The position numbers and the translations under genes were made by a program. Shown piece after piece: positions 55,229-63,921 of a stretch of DNA of 64,000 nt. The first letter of the stretch is position 1. Each line of letters opens with the position of its first letter. Under the pieces are notes generated by a model. The model was not told the origin of the DNA and did not search any database. It saw only the letters and a list, made by a program, of their open reading frames with translations. The stretch lies in assembly GCA_000063525.1 (NCBI GenBank), contig CT978603.1, positions 1,359,105 to 1,423,104 of the forward strand, written 5' to 3'. The stretch comes from Synechococcus sp. RCC307. GTDB taxonomy: Bacteria > Cyanobacteriota > Cyanobacteriia > PCC-6307 > Cyanobiaceae.

Positions 55229-56134
55229 TCAGCAGGACGACTCCACCAAACCCGACTGAATGCCAGCGCGGCGCAGCTTGCGCAACGAGCGCTGCACCAC
55301 CTGACGGCAGTACTCGCGGCTGCAGCTCATCTGACGCGCCACTTCAGCCAGGGTGCGCCATTCATTGGTGCCATCGAGGCCGAAGCGCAGCATCACAACA
55401 GTGCGCTCTTTGGGCGTGAGGTTGGCCTGATCCAGCAACTTCCACACCGTTTGGGTGCGCTCATCAAGCTCAGCGCGCTCCATCGGCGGCATCTCTTCAC
55501 TGGGGAGCACATCCACCAGCTCAGAGGGATCGGACTTCGACTTCACCACACCCTGCAGGCTGACGGTGACGCTGCGCAGCTCACAGCCCAGCAGATCCTC
55601 CACCTCATCGAGGGGCAGCTTGAGGTAGTCAGCCAATTCCTCAGCAATGGGCTGGCGACCGGTTGACTGAAACAACCGGGCTTTGGCTGCACGAAGTTTC
55701 GTCAACTTCTCGTTGATGTTGACGGGAATACGAATTGTGCGGCTTTGCGTTGACAACGCGCGATTCAATCCTTGGCGAATCCACCAGTAGGCATAAGTAC
55801 TAAATCGGTGTCCACGAGTTGGATCAAATTTTTCTACGGCGCGAGTTAAACCAAGCGTTCCTTCTTGAATCAAATCAAGCAGCTCGAGTCCTTTGCCCTG
55901 ATAACGCTTGGCCAGGTTTACAACCAAGCGTAAATTCGCCGTAATCATCTGGTTCTTGGCACGCTCACCAAGGCGCAGAGCCCGCTTCTCGTCTTCGCTG
56001 AGGCTCTCGACGGGCTTGTCTTGCAGTGGCACCATGGCTTGCACTTTGCGGCCCAAGGTGAGCTCTTGCTCGGGGGTCAAAAGCTTGTGACGACCAATCT
56101 CGCCAAGGAACGCGCTCAGGGAACTGGTGGTCAT
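55229..56134 (-). CDS. RNA polymerase sigma factor, RpoD/SigA-related (group 2)
   Basis: 301 residues. Sigma70 region 1.2 (LSAFLGEIGRHKLLTPEQEL), region 2 (NLRLVVNLAKRYQGKGLELL, DLIQEGTLGLTRAVEKFDPT, FSTYAYWWIRQGLNRAL), region 3 (RTIRIPVNINEKLTKLRAAK) and region 4 (LTPKERTVVMLRFGLDGTNE, LAEVARQMSCSREYCRQVVQ). The long region 1.1 extension of the principal sigma is missing, and the helix-turn-helix in 4.2 is divergent, which fits a group 2 factor. The 266 bases upstream to 56400 are AT-rich, without genes. Confidence 0.93.
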   Translation of the reverse strand: MTTSSLSAFLGEIGRHKLLTPEQELTLGRKVQAMVPLQDKPVESLSEDEKRALRLGERAKNQMITANLRLVVNLAKRYQGKGLELLDLIQEGTLGLTRAVEKFDPTRGHRFSTYAYWWIRQGLNRALSTQSRTIRIPVNINEKLTKLRAAKARLFQSTGRQPIAEELADYLKLPLDEVEDLLGCELRSVTVSLQGVVKSKSDPSELVDVLPSEEMPPMERAELDERTQTVWKLLDQANLTPKERTVVMLRFGLDGTNEWRTLAEVARQMSCSREYCRQVVQRSLRKLRRAGIQSGLVESSC

Positions 56135-56400
56135 ATCGAAGCCCCTCGAAATATCAATGATTTGAACCTAGGGGAAATGATTGGTTTCCCAGCAAGACTC
56201 ACAAAGGCTTCCAAGTTCCTATTTCCTTCTCACTTAACAAGTTCCAAACACTTCAACATTTCCTTTGGGATCGACAATGTTTTGAGCTCTTTATCAGCAC
56301 AAATCCTTTAGTTCTTCAATCCCTTCCTTCAGGGGAACCATGCATGAGCACTCCAGGGCGCGAGCGTTCGAGCTACTGTCCCGGCGATTGCTGACCTGCC

Positions 56401-56871
56401 ATGCCCGAAGACCTGCTCAGCCGTGCCGGGATGGCCTACGCCCATGAACTGAGTTTCATGGTCTGTTTTGCAGCGCTGACCGCTGAACGCTTGATGATCC
56501 GCCCTGATCCCGATCAGGGAACAGCCACAAAGCTGATCATCACCGACATCATCTACGGCCTCGCCGCGCTGACCCTGCTGGGCAGCGGCATCATGCGCGT
56601 CCTTTATTTCGGCCAGGGCAGCGAGTTCTACACCCAAAACCCGCTGTTCTGGTGGAAGGTTGGCCTCTACCTGGGCGCCGGTGCCCTGTCGCTGTACCCC
56701 ACCATCACCTACATCCTGTGGGCCATCCCGCTGCGCAAAGGCGAAGCCCCCAATGTCAGCGCTGGGGTGGCCAGCCGCATTGGCTGGGTGATCAACATTG
56801 AACTTGTGGCCTTCGGCAGCCTGCCCTTCATGGCCAGCCTGATGGCACGTGGTGTTGGCCTGCCGGGATGA
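56401..56871 (+). CDS. DUF2214 family membrane protein
   Basis: 156 residues, four membrane segments: MAYAHELSFMVCFAALTAER, IIYGLAALTLLGSGIMRVLY, VGLYLGAGALSLYPTITYIL and VINIELVAFGSLPFMASLMA. The HELSFM and WWKVGLYLG segments fit DUF2214, a family of unknown function with conserved His. The 266-base gap before it is AT-rich and could hold promoters for this gene and the divergent sigma factor. The stop overlaps the protease start by four bases (ATGA). Confidence 0.78.
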   Translation: MPEDLLSRAGMAYAHELSFMVCFAALTAERLMIRPDPDQGTATKLIITDIIYGLAALTLLGSGIMRVLYFGQGSEFYTQNPLFWWKVGLYLGAGALSLYPTITYILWAIPLRKGEAPNVSAGVASRIGWVINIELVAFGSLPFMASLMARGVGLPG

Positions 56872-57536
56872 TTCCCTGTCCGCCAGTGGAGTGGCGGCAA
56901 CCGGCTGAACCGCCTGCTGAGGTCACAACGAAACCCGCTCCAGCGAGTGCGCCTGGCTACGCGAGCCAATTGCGGCCATCACGCTGGGGCTGGGTGGCCC
57001 AAAAACAATGGTGCGTCTGGGTGGAGCCGGGCCCAACAACCGACCGCTGGAATCAGCGCTGGCAAACAGCTGTGACGACCGCCCTCTCAACCTGGGGGGA
57101 GCAGGTGCGGCTGGTGCGCGTCAGCAACCCAGAGGATGCGCAACTGCGACTCTGGCGCCGGCGCCCGCCGCTGCAAAACGGCAGGGCCAGCCATGGCCGG
57201 GCTCTGCTGCAGCTGCAACAGGTGCAACGCCAAGGACGCGACAGCTCCGCCTTAGAACCATTAGTGGAGGTGCTGATCAGCCCGGGGCAACGGCAAGCGG
57301 CCATCCAAGCCACGGCATTGCATGAACTGGGCCATGGCTTTGGGCTCTGGGGCCACAGCGAGCTGAGCAGTGATGTGATGGGAGCGGTGCCCGGCGCCAA
57401 GCCAGCTCTCGAGCTCAGCGAGCGCGATCAACAGACGCTGCAGTGGTTGTTTGACCAACCCAGCGCCCTGCCAACAGCGCCACCACAAACAACAGCGCCT
57501 GAACCAGCACCACCATCGGACCTGACGGCTGATTGA
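56868..57536 (+). CDS. Metzincin-like zinc metalloprotease
   Basis: 222 residues. The zinc signature HExxHxxGxxxH is exact as HELGHGFGLWGH (about residue 148), followed by SSDVMGAV as a likely Met-turn. Upstream, WCVWVEP, WQTAVTTALSTWGEQVRLVR and EDAQLRLWRR fit a small metallopeptidase fold of the matrixin/archaemetzincin kind. There is no signal peptide. The C-terminal tail is proline-rich and overlaps the end of the convergent znuB by 122 bases. The substrate is unknown. Confidence 0.8.
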   Translation: MIPCPPVEWRQPAEPPAEVTTKPAPASAPGYASQLRPSRWGWVAQKQWCVWVEPGPTTDRWNQRWQTAVTTALSTWGEQVRLVRVSNPEDAQLRLWRRRPPLQNGRASHGRALLQLQQVQRQGRDSSALEPLVEVLISPGQRQAAIQATALHELGHGFGLWGHSELSSDVMGAVPGAKPALELSERDQQTLQWLFDQPSALPTAPPQTTAPEPAPPSDLTAD

Positions 57537-58275
57537 ACACTGCCGATCCAAACAACCCCACCACCGCCGACAGCGCTCCGATCGCTGCAGCCAGCAGGAC
57601 GTAGACGTTGAAACTGCGGCTGAGCAACCGGGCCACACAGGCCGGGATCACCACAAAGCCACTGATCAGCAGCACCCCAACCGCCTTGATCGAGGCCGCC
57701 ACCACCAAGGCCAACAGACCCAAGAGGATCAAGCGGTGAGTTTCCACGGCCACCCCGCGGGAGCGAGCCAGCACCGGATCGACGCTGATCAGGATTTGCG
57801 CCCGCCGGCTGGTGACGCCGTAGGCCAGCGTGACCACCAACAGCAGCGTCAGGGGCAGCAGATCAGCCCAGGCGATGCCGAGGATGTCGCCAAACAGGAG
57901 CTGTTGCAGGCTCAAGCGCGCCCCAGGCAGTGAGCTCAACAACACCACCGAGAGGGCCAAGGCCCCCGAGCACATCAAGCTGAGCAGCGCATCAGCTGAG
58001 AGCGAACTGCGTTTAAGCAGTTCCCGCAGCAGCCAGGCAAACCCCAGGGCGAAGGGCCAGAGCAGCACAGGCGGGCTCAAGCCCACCAACAGCGCCAAGC
58101 TGATGCCCAACAGCGAGGCCTGCCCCAAGGCTTCAGCAAAGAAAGAAAGCTGCCGCAGCACAGCAATGCTGCCGACCCAGCCCCCCAAGATGCCGCTGAT
58201 CACACCACCAATCAGCGCCCGCTGCATGAAGGGCTCTTGCCACAAGCTGAGGCTGCTGATCAGTTCAGGTGCCAT
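57415..58275 (-). CDS. znuB: Zinc (metal) ABC transporter permease, ZnuB family
   Basis: 286 residues, about eight membrane spans. ABC-3 family blocks: PFMQRALIGGVISGILGGWV, SFFAEALGQASLLGISLALL, LLFGDILGIAWADLLPL and LLISGFVVIPACVARLL. It is the membrane channel of a Zn2+ (or Mn2+) importer with ZnuA and ZnuC. It lies 5 bases after znuC and overlaps the convergent protease. The specificity for zinc is inferred from the His-rich ZnuA. Confidence 0.92.
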   Translation of the reverse strand: MAPELISSLSLWQEPFMQRALIGGVISGILGGWVGSIAVLRQLSFFAEALGQASLLGISLALLVGLSPPVLLWPFALGFAWLLRELLKRSSLSADALLSLMCSGALALSVVLLSSLPGARLSLQQLLFGDILGIAWADLLPLTLLLVVTLAYGVTSRRAQILISVDPVLARSRGVAVETHRLILLGLLALVVAASIKAVGVLLISGFVVIPACVARLLSRSFNVYVLLAAAIGALSAVVGLFGSAVFNQPSGPMVVLVQALLFVVALLAGRWVGQTTTAASVDRAR

Positions 58276-58280
58276 AGCGA

Positions 58281-59024
58281 TCAGTGGTGATGGCTGTGCT
58301 CATAGAGCACGTAGTCGCGGCCATAAAGGCGCTCCAATTCCTCGCGGCTGAGGGTGTGCTCTGGCGGCCCTTGGCAGCACAGGGCTCGGTTCAAACACAG
58401 CACCCAATCCGAACTGCGGCGAACCATCGAGAGGTCGTGGGTGATTTGCAAAATCGTCAGCCCCTCTTGGAGCCGTAGCTGCTGCAACAGCTCCTGCAGT
58501 TGCACAGCAGCCTGGGGATCGAGGCCCGTGCGCGGCTCATCAAACACCAGCAGCTTGCGCGGATGCACGGTGCAAAAGGCCAGCAGCACCCGCTGCAGCT
58601 CACCGCCGGAAAGCTCGCTGAGCAGGCGGCGGCGCAGATGGCTCACCTGCAAACGCTCTAAAGCAGCGGGAACAGCCTTGCGGTGGTTGCAACACGGGCT
58701 GCAGCCCAGCCGCACAAATTCACTCACCGACAAGGGGAAGCGGCCGTCGAGCAGCAACTTTTGCGGCAGGTACGCCACCTGATCGCGCACCTCTCTGGGC
58801 AGGCGACCGCTGCGCGGCAGGGTGTGCCCCAACAAACGGATGGTGCCCCCCTGATGGGGAAGCAACCCCACCAGGGCTTGCACCAAGGTGCTTTTGCCCG
58901 CCCCGTTGGGACCAATCACAGCGGTATCGCTACCAGGTTGCAGGGCAAAGCTCACGCCAGACACCACCTCATGACCTGCGCGAGAGATGCACAGGTCGTT
59001 CACCTCCAGCAGGGACGCCGTCAA
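58281..59024 (-). CDS. znuC: Zinc (metal) ABC transporter ATP-binding protein, ZnuC family
   Basis: 247 residues: Walker A IGPNGAGKSTLVQAL, Q-loop VAYLPQK, signature LSGGELQRVLLAF, Walker B LLVFDEPRTGLDPQ and switch His in LQITHDLSMV. It ends in a His-containing tail (YEHSHHH), which may bind metal. It drives zinc uptake with ZnuB and ZnuA. It overlaps znuA by four bases, so znuA-znuC-znuB are one operon. Confidence 0.94.
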   Translation of the reverse strand: MTASLLEVNDLCISRAGHEVVSGVSFALQPGSDTAVIGPNGAGKSTLVQALVGLLPHQGGTIRLLGHTLPRSGRLPREVRDQVAYLPQKLLLDGRFPLSVSEFVRLGCSPCCNHRKAVPAALERLQVSHLRRRLLSELSGGELQRVLLAFCTVHPRKLLVFDEPRTGLDPQAAVQLQELLQQLRLQEGLTILQITHDLSMVRRSSDWVLCLNRALCCQGPPEHTLSREELERLYGRDYVLYEHSHHH

Positions 59025-59998
59025 GACTTCATGGTGGCTTTGACAGCTTCACCATTGCGGCGCATCACCTCGATGTAAAGCTCCGGCGTGCGCTTTGAAG
59101 CTTCAGGAACCAGCTCCAGGGGATCAAACACCATCAGGCGCAAGTTCAAATCCTTCGCCAGCGACTGCAATGCAGCACTGCCCCCACCAGGCTCGGTGAG
59201 CACCCCAGCAATGTTGTTGGCTTTGAGCACCTGATTAATGCGCTGCACATCAGCCGGTGAAGGCTGATCTTCCGGCAGGGTCACCAGGGCCTCATCACTG
59301 AGTCCGTAGCGGCGGGTGAAGTAAGGCAGGGCTTCGTGGAAACTCACCACCGTGCGGCCTTGAAACGGCGCCAGCTCAGCGGCCAGCTCGCTATCAAGTT
59401 GTTGCAGCTTGGTGATGTAGGCATCGGCGCGGTTGCGGTAGCCATCGGCGCAACTGGGATCGGCTTTCATCAAGCCATCGCGAATGGTCTCCACCTGTTT
59501 GGCCGCCAAGGTGGGATCGAGCCACACATGGGGGTTCACCGCTTCTTCCGCATCGCCGTGGGCATGGCCATGGTCGTGATGGTGATGATGGCCATGACCG
59601 TGATCGTCCTCCTCTTGCATCGCCAAGGGTTTGATCCCAGAGCTGCTGTCGATCGTGATCAGTTCCTTGTTTTCAGCACCTTTGAGCACTGGCTCCAGGA
59701 AGCTCTCCATGCCCAGGCCATTGATCACTAAAACCTGGGCCTTGCCGAGGCTGGCCACATCCTGGGGACGCGCTTGATGGGCATGGCTATCGGCACCAGC
59801 TGGCAGCAGCGAGCTGACCTGGGCGCAATCACCAGCCACCGCCTTGGTGAACAGGGTGGTGGTGAGGATCGTGGTGACGACCTGCAGCTTCTGGCTGCTG
59901 GCCTGATCCACCGGCTCAGTTGAAGAACAGGCCACCGCCATCGCCAACAGCGGCACAGATGCCAGAGTCCCCGCCAACCTTCTGAGACAACGAGCCAC
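59021..59998 (-). CDS. znuA: Zinc ABC transporter substrate-binding lipoprotein, ZnuA
   Basis: 325 residues from GTG 59998 (AGG nine bases upstream); TTG 60007 is an alternative. A lipobox (LAMAVAC) ends the signal peptide. The SBP_bac_9 fold is seen in VVTTILTTTLFTKAVAGDCA, PAGADSHAHQARPQDVASL, NPHVWLDPTLAAKQVE and VSFHEALPYFTRRYG, giving the three zinc histidines. A His/Asp/Glu-rich loop (HGHGHHHHHDHGHAHGD) at about residue 140 is typical of zinc-specific members. The Zur-like box at 60014-60028 lies just upstream. Confidence 0.94.
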   Translation of the reverse strand: MARCLRRLAGTLASVPLLAMAVACSSTEPVDQASSQKLQVVTTILTTTLFTKAVAGDCAQVSSLLPAGADSHAHQARPQDVASLGKAQVLVINGLGMESFLEPVLKGAENKELITIDSSSGIKPLAMQEEDDHGHGHHHHHDHGHAHGDAEEAVNPHVWLDPTLAAKQVETIRDGLMKADPSCADGYRNRADAYITKLQQLDSELAAELAPFQGRTVVSFHEALPYFTRRYGLSDEALVTLPEDQPSPADVQRINQVLKANNIAGVLTEPGGGSAALQSLAKDLNLRLMVFDPLELVPEASKRTPELYIEVMRRNGEAVKATMKS

Positions 59999-60013
59999 GC
60001 CGTTCAACCTGAA

Positions 60014-60028
60014 TGGGAATCGTTCTCA
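60014..60028. promoter_or_regulatory. Candidate Zur box in the znuA / permease divergent region
   Basis: TGGGAATCGTTCTCA at 60014-60028 is a 7-1-7 imperfect dyad (left TGGGAAT, right reverse-complement TGAGAAC). It agrees at 10 of 14 positions with the cyanobacterial Zur consensus TGATAATNATTATCA as I remember it. It lies 16 bases before the GTG of znuA and 9 bases before the ATG 60037 of the permease, in a position to repress both when zinc is ample. Confidence 0.65.
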
Positions 60029-60036
60029 AACTAGGA

Positions 60037-61011
60037 ATGAATTGGCCCGATGGCTCCCAATGGCAGACCGTTTGGGCGGTTTTTCAAGGGTTGCTGCTGG
60101 AAGCCATTCCTTTTTTGCTGATTGGCGTGGCCATTGCCACGGCCGCGCGGGCATGGGATCCCCGCGGCCGCTGGCTACAACGGCTGCCGCGCCATCCCTT
60201 GCTCGGCCCGCTGAGTGGCGCCGCTTTGGGCTTTGCACTGCCGGCCTGTGAATGCGGCAACGTGCCGGTGGCCCGGCGCTTGTTGGCCCAAGGCGCGCCC
60301 ATGGGAGCGTCATTGGGATTCCTCTTTGCAGCACCGGTGCTCAACCCAATCGTGCTGCTGAGCACCTGGGCCGCCTTCCCTGATCGCCCTTGGTTATTGC
60401 TGCTGCGCCCGCTTGGCAGCGTGGTGATTGCGCTGGTGCTCACCACATTGCTGCAACAACTCAGTGAAGCTGCCTTGCTGGCCCCTGATCTGTTGGAGGA
60501 GCGGCGCATGGGCCAGCCCTTGGCCACCGCCAGCCTGCTGGATCGACGTAGCGGCTTGATCGGCAACCAACCACTGAGCACAACGCCTGCCATCGCAGCC
60601 GAACGACCCTCAATGGGCGTGCTGCTGGATCACGGTCTGCGGGAATTTTTGGAATTGGGCAGCCTGCTGCTGCTGGGTTGCGGCATCGCCGCCACGATCC
60701 AAACCCTGATTCCCCGCGATCTGTTTCTCGCCGTTGGCCAAGCACCAACCCTGTCGGTGTTGAGCTTGATGCTGCTGGCGGTGGTGGTGAGCGTGTGCTC
60801 CAGCGTGGATGCCTTTTTGGCCTTGGGATTTGCAGCGATGGTGACCCCTGGGGCACTGCTGGCATTTCTGCTGCTCGGGCCGGTGATCGATTTAAAAAGC
60901 ATCAGCCTGTTTAGCCGCATCTTTCGCCGCCGCGGCATCCTTTTGATGCTGGCTGGCGTTGTGGTGGCAGTGCTGTTGATCGGCCAATGGCTCAACTTGG
61001 TGCTGCTATGA
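60037..61011 (+). CDS. Permease, YraQ/DUF318 family
   Basis: 324 residues from ATG 60037 (MNWPDGSQW); ATG 60013 is in frame but would put the Zur-like box inside the gene. About eight membrane spans. Conserved sites are LPACECGNVPVARRLL (paired cysteines) and VCSSVDAFLALGF; FLFAAPVLNPIVLLSTW is also typical. Members are predicted transporters, and some are metal- or thiol-linked. In cyanobacteria the usual partner is a TIGR03943/COG3689 protein, whose gene follows but is broken here. It shares the intergenic region with znuA, so zinc control is likely. Confidence 0.85.
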   Translation: MNWPDGSQWQTVWAVFQGLLLEAIPFLLIGVAIATAARAWDPRGRWLQRLPRHPLLGPLSGAALGFALPACECGNVPVARRLLAQGAPMGASLGFLFAAPVLNPIVLLSTWAAFPDRPWLLLLRPLGSVVIALVLTTLLQQLSEAALLAPDLLEERRMGQPLATASLLDRRSGLIGNQPLSTTPAIAAERPSMGVLLDHGLREFLELGSLLLLGCGIAATIQTLIPRDLFLAVGQAPTLSVLSLMLLAVVVSVCSSVDAFLALGFAAMVTPGALLAFLLLGPVIDLKSISLFSRIFRRRGILLMLAGVVVAVLLIGQWLNLVLL

Positions 61012-61422
61012 ACTGGCTCCCGCCATTTGTGCTGGGGCTTTGGGGCGCTGTGCTGCTGCAGGCCTGGGGCAGCGGCCGGCTGAATCTGCTGTTGCAAGCT
61101 GATTTCCACTGGCTTGTGCTGGTCTCAGGCCTACTGCTGCTGGCGTTGGCTGGGCTGGCTGCGCGCTTTGCCCCAAAACGCCGCAGCGGCCGCACGCCAG
61201 CGTTGGTGATGCTGCTGGCGGCACCGCTGGTGCTGTCTGGCTGATGCCACACCAGTTGGCATTCCGGTGATCTGGCCAGAGGGTGAATCGCTCAAGGCTG
61301 ATGAATGGCTCGCCGTGAGCGGAGAGATGGGCGTGGAACGCGTTGGCGGGGTGCTGCGCAGTGTGGTGATCGCTGAGCGCGTGCAACCGATCCCCAAACC
61401 CAAACGCCCGTTTGAGCCATGA
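61008..61422 (+). pseudogene. TIGR03943-family permease partner, disrupted by internal deletion and frameshift
   Basis: From ATG 61008, which overlaps the permease stop, 78 codons give the N-terminal membrane part (LLLQADFHWLVLVSGLLLLA, LVMLLAAPLVLSG) and end at TGA 61242-61244. A second frame (+1) resumes at about 61231 as CCLADATPVGIPVIWPEGES and DEWLAVSGEMGVERVGGVLR, ending [10 protein letters not shown] at TGA 61420-61422. That is the C-terminal end of the same family. The central ~100 residues are absent. The COG3689 homologues I know are about 220-290 residues, so this copy is truncated. Confidence 0.75.
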
Positions 61423-62771
61423 AGCGGCTCTGGATCCCGCTGACGCTGGCTCTGGCCTTGGCGGCGGTGCAGCAGCAGTGGCTGCAGCGCCGGCCACCAC
61501 GATTGCTGGCGATCGAACCAGCTGCCGCCGGCTCAGGCTTGGCCGCTGTGGAGCTGCAGTTCAGCCGGCCGATGGATGGGGCGAGCTTGCAGGCCAATCT
61601 GCAGCTGCCCGCCGATCAACCCCATGAACTGCTGGGTGAAGGCAACCGCTGGCGCTTGCAGCTCAGCGGCACCACTCCCATCAGCAAGCCGCTCACGCTG
61701 CAGATCGCCGGAGTGGATCAACGCGGCAATGCGCTCGAGCCGAGCCAATGGCAATGGGAACCGCGCCCGGCGCTCTTGGCTAGCCGGCCGGCCGGCGAGA
61801 ACGAGCAACTCCTCAGCTGGCAAGAGGCCACGGGCTGGCAAAAGCTCACCAACCTCAGCGGCAGCGTTCATTCCCTACTGCCACTCGGCAATGGCTCTGG
61901 GGCAGCTCTGGTCACCGCCACCGACCCACTGGAAAAACAGGTGCAACGGCTGCGGCTGTCCCCCGATCTAACTCTGATCGACCAGCGCCCCCTGGAGCGG
62001 GAGCCGGTGGTGTTCGCCAGCCTCAGCACCAACAACGCCGGTGATCTGTTGGTGCAGCGTTCCAAGCTGCAACAGAGCTACGCCCAAGTTGAGCTCTGGA
62101 ATGCCAAAGGCAAACGCCGCCAACTGCCGATGACGGCAGGCGGCCCCATCCGCCTTGTGCCCCAAGGCGGTCTGGCGGTGGTGCCAGAAGAAGACGGCAT
62201 CGCCCTGCAAACCCTGCCGCCGTTGCCGGCCAAGCGCGATTTCCTACCTGGTCTGCGCGATCTCAGCAGCTTCTGTCCGCAAGCCGGACGCGCTGTATTG
62301 GTGCGCCACTGGCCCGACTACCGCCGCTCGATCGAACTGCTGGAACCCGGACGGGCACCGCGGCAGCTTTGGATTGGCACCGAAGCCCTATTGAGCAGCG
62401 CCTGTGCTGGAGCAGCCGATCGCATCTGGATCCTGCTGCTCAGCGGCCTGGCCGACCCGCTACTGGAGCTCGTTGAGCTCAACCGCGACGGTGAGGTGCT
62501 CAAGCGCATGGCCCTAGAGGGCTACGAACCAGAACCCGGCAGCCAGATGCACTACGACCCCAGCCGGCGCGCCTTGCTGTTGCTGCTTAAGCAGCGATCA
62601 GCGCAAGGGGCAAGCCAAGCCCTGCCTGAGGCTCACCTGTTTTCCGTCGACACCGGCGTGCTGCAAGCGATCCCCGGGCCAATCGGCCATGCCGGCTGGC
62701 TGCCATCGCAGCAGATCACTCAGTTGCGCCGGGGTGCACCGCGGCGGGCCGCCAACACCTCGAGCACCTGA
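61419..62771 (+). CDS. Membrane-anchored or secreted protein with Ig-like and beta-propeller-like parts, unknown
   Basis: 450 residues. A short N-terminal hydrophobic anchor ([18 protein letters not shown]) precedes an SbsA Ig-like segment ([40 protein letters not shown]). The rest is a series of beta-rich repeats with a WD40/YVTN look ([40 protein letters not shown]). It starts inside the stop of the broken partner gene, 4-base overlap, so it belongs to the same zinc-linked unit. The C-terminus overlaps hisIE by 52 bases. Confidence 0.72.
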   Translation: MKRLWIPLTLALALAAVQQQWLQRRPPRLLAIEPAAAGSGLAAVELQFSRPMDGASLQANLQLPADQPHELLGEGNRWRLQLSGTTPISKPLTLQIAGVDQRGNALEPSQWQWEPRPALLASRPAGENEQLLSWQEATGWQKLTNLSGSVHSLLPLGNGSGAALVTATDPLEKQVQRLRLSPDLTLIDQRPLEREPVVFASLSTNNAGDLLVQRSKLQQSYAQVELWNAKGKRRQLPMTAGGPIRLVPQGGLAVVPEEDGIALQTLPPLPAKRDFLPGLRDLSSFCPQAGRAVLVRHWPDYRRSIELLEPGRAPRQLWIGTEALLSSACAGAADRIWILLLSGLADPLLELVELNRDGEVLKRMALEGYEPEPGSQMHYDPSRRALLLLLKQRSAQGASQALPEAHLFSVDTGVLQAIPGPIGHAGWLPSQQITQLRRGAPRRAANTSST

Positions 62772-63388
62772 CGCCACTCCACGCCGTGGTGGGCCAAGGC
62801 CACCTGCATGTGGAAGATCAAATCAGCGGCTTCACCAGCGATCTCGTCTTTGGCGTCGTCTTTGCAGGCCATCACAAATTCAGCACTCTCCTCACCAATT
62901 TTTTTGAGGATGCGGTTGTCACCACCGGCCAAGAGCTTGTTGGTGTAGCTGCCTTCTTCAGGGTGATCGCGGCGGCCTGCGATCACCCGGGCCAATTCGG
63001 TACAGGCATCAGCCGGAGGAGGAAGAGCTTGGGGCCCGCCAGCCGTCGGGGCAGGTCCGTCTTCGTAAAAGCAGCTGCGGGCGCCGGTATGACAGGCCAC
63101 ATCACCGCGCTGCTCAATGGTGAGCAGCAAGACATCGGCATCGCAGTCGTAGCGGATGGCCTTCAAATCCTGGAAATGGCCACTGGTGGCGCCTTTGTGC
63201 CAAAGCTCCTGGCGTGAGCGGCTCCAGTAGTGCACCTCGCGCGTGGAGAGAGTGAGCTCCAGGGCCTGGCGATTCATCCACGCCACCATCAGCACGGCGC
63301 CATCCAGCCAGTCCTGAGCAATCGCTGGAATCAAGCCATCGGCGTTGAAACGCAGCTGCTCAATCGGCAGCTGCAACGGCTCGGCCAT
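62720..63388 (-). CDS. hisIE: Bifunctional phosphoribosyl-AMP cyclohydrolase / phosphoribosyl-ATP pyrophosphatase
   Basis: 222 residues from ATG 63388. The HisI half has [40 protein letters not shown] and the metal site [20 protein letters not shown] then [10 protein letters not shown]. The HisE half has [40 protein letters not shown] and [19 protein letters not shown]. The two activities are steps 2 and 3 of histidine synthesis. The open frame upstream to 63451 is not needed. The end overlaps the convergent gene. Confidence 0.96.
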   Translation of the reverse strand: MAEPLQLPIEQLRFNADGLIPAIAQDWLDGAVLMVAWMNRQALELTLSTREVHYWSRSRQELWHKGATSGHFQDLKAIRYDCDADVLLLTIEQRGDVACHTGARSCFYEDGPAPTAGGPQALPPPADACTELARVIAGRRDHPEEGSYTNKLLAGGDNRILKKIGEESAEFVMACKDDAKDEIAGEAADLIFHMQVALAHHGVEWRQVLEVLAARRGAPRRN

Positions 63389-63435
63389 GGGGCAAGGGAG
63401 ACTTATACCTAGCTTTGCAGCGCAGCGGCAGCGCG

Positions 63436-63897
63436 ATGTACACCTGCTCAAAAAGCTTCGAAGGCTTCCCGTGCTGCCACCGCCAGCCGAACCACGAGGG
63501 CCATTGCCGGTTTGTGCATGGCTACAGCCGCAGCTTCACCTGCTGGTTTGGCGCCACTGAGCTCGATGAAAACGGGTTTGTGGTGGATTTCTCCAGCCTC
63601 AAAGAACTGAGAAAACAGCTCAACGATCAGTTCGATCACACCTTTCTGGCCAACAGCGATGACCCCCTGCTGAGCGAGTGGGAGCGGCTGCATGAGCTCG
63701 GCGCCTTGGATTTGAGGGTGATGGCCAATGTGGGCATGGAAGGCAGTGCCCACTGGGTATGGGAGCAGGTCAATGCCCTGTTGCAGGGGCGCGATGGCGG
63801 GCGCAGCTGGTGCTGGAAGGTGGAAGCAAGGGAGAATTCGAGCAACGCCGCCTATTGGGAGGCCAAGCCCAGCTGGGCTGTTGATCACTCCTCTTAA
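63436..63897 (+). CDS. 6-pyruvoyl-tetrahydropterin synthase / QueD family protein
   Basis: 153 residues from ATG 63436 ([20 protein letters not shown]). PTPS-fold: the first zinc histidine in FPCCHRQ, the catalytic Cys in [35 protein letters not shown], and [13 protein letters not shown]. The usual HGH zinc pair reads HGYS, so the second zinc histidine is a tyrosine. FolE in this window makes the pterin precursor. It is divergent from hisIE (47 bases between starts). The open frame upstream of the ATG is not needed. Confidence 0.85.
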   Translation: MYTCSKSFEGFPCCHRQPNHEGHCRFVHGYSRSFTCWFGATELDENGFVVDFSSLKELRKQLNDQFDHTFLANSDDPLLSEWERLHELGALDLRVMANVGMEGSAHWVWEQVNALLQGRDGGRSWCWKVEARENSSNAAYWEAKPSWAVDHSS

Positions 63898-63921
63898 GGT
63901 TGGCGCGTTCTAAGCCGTGTC

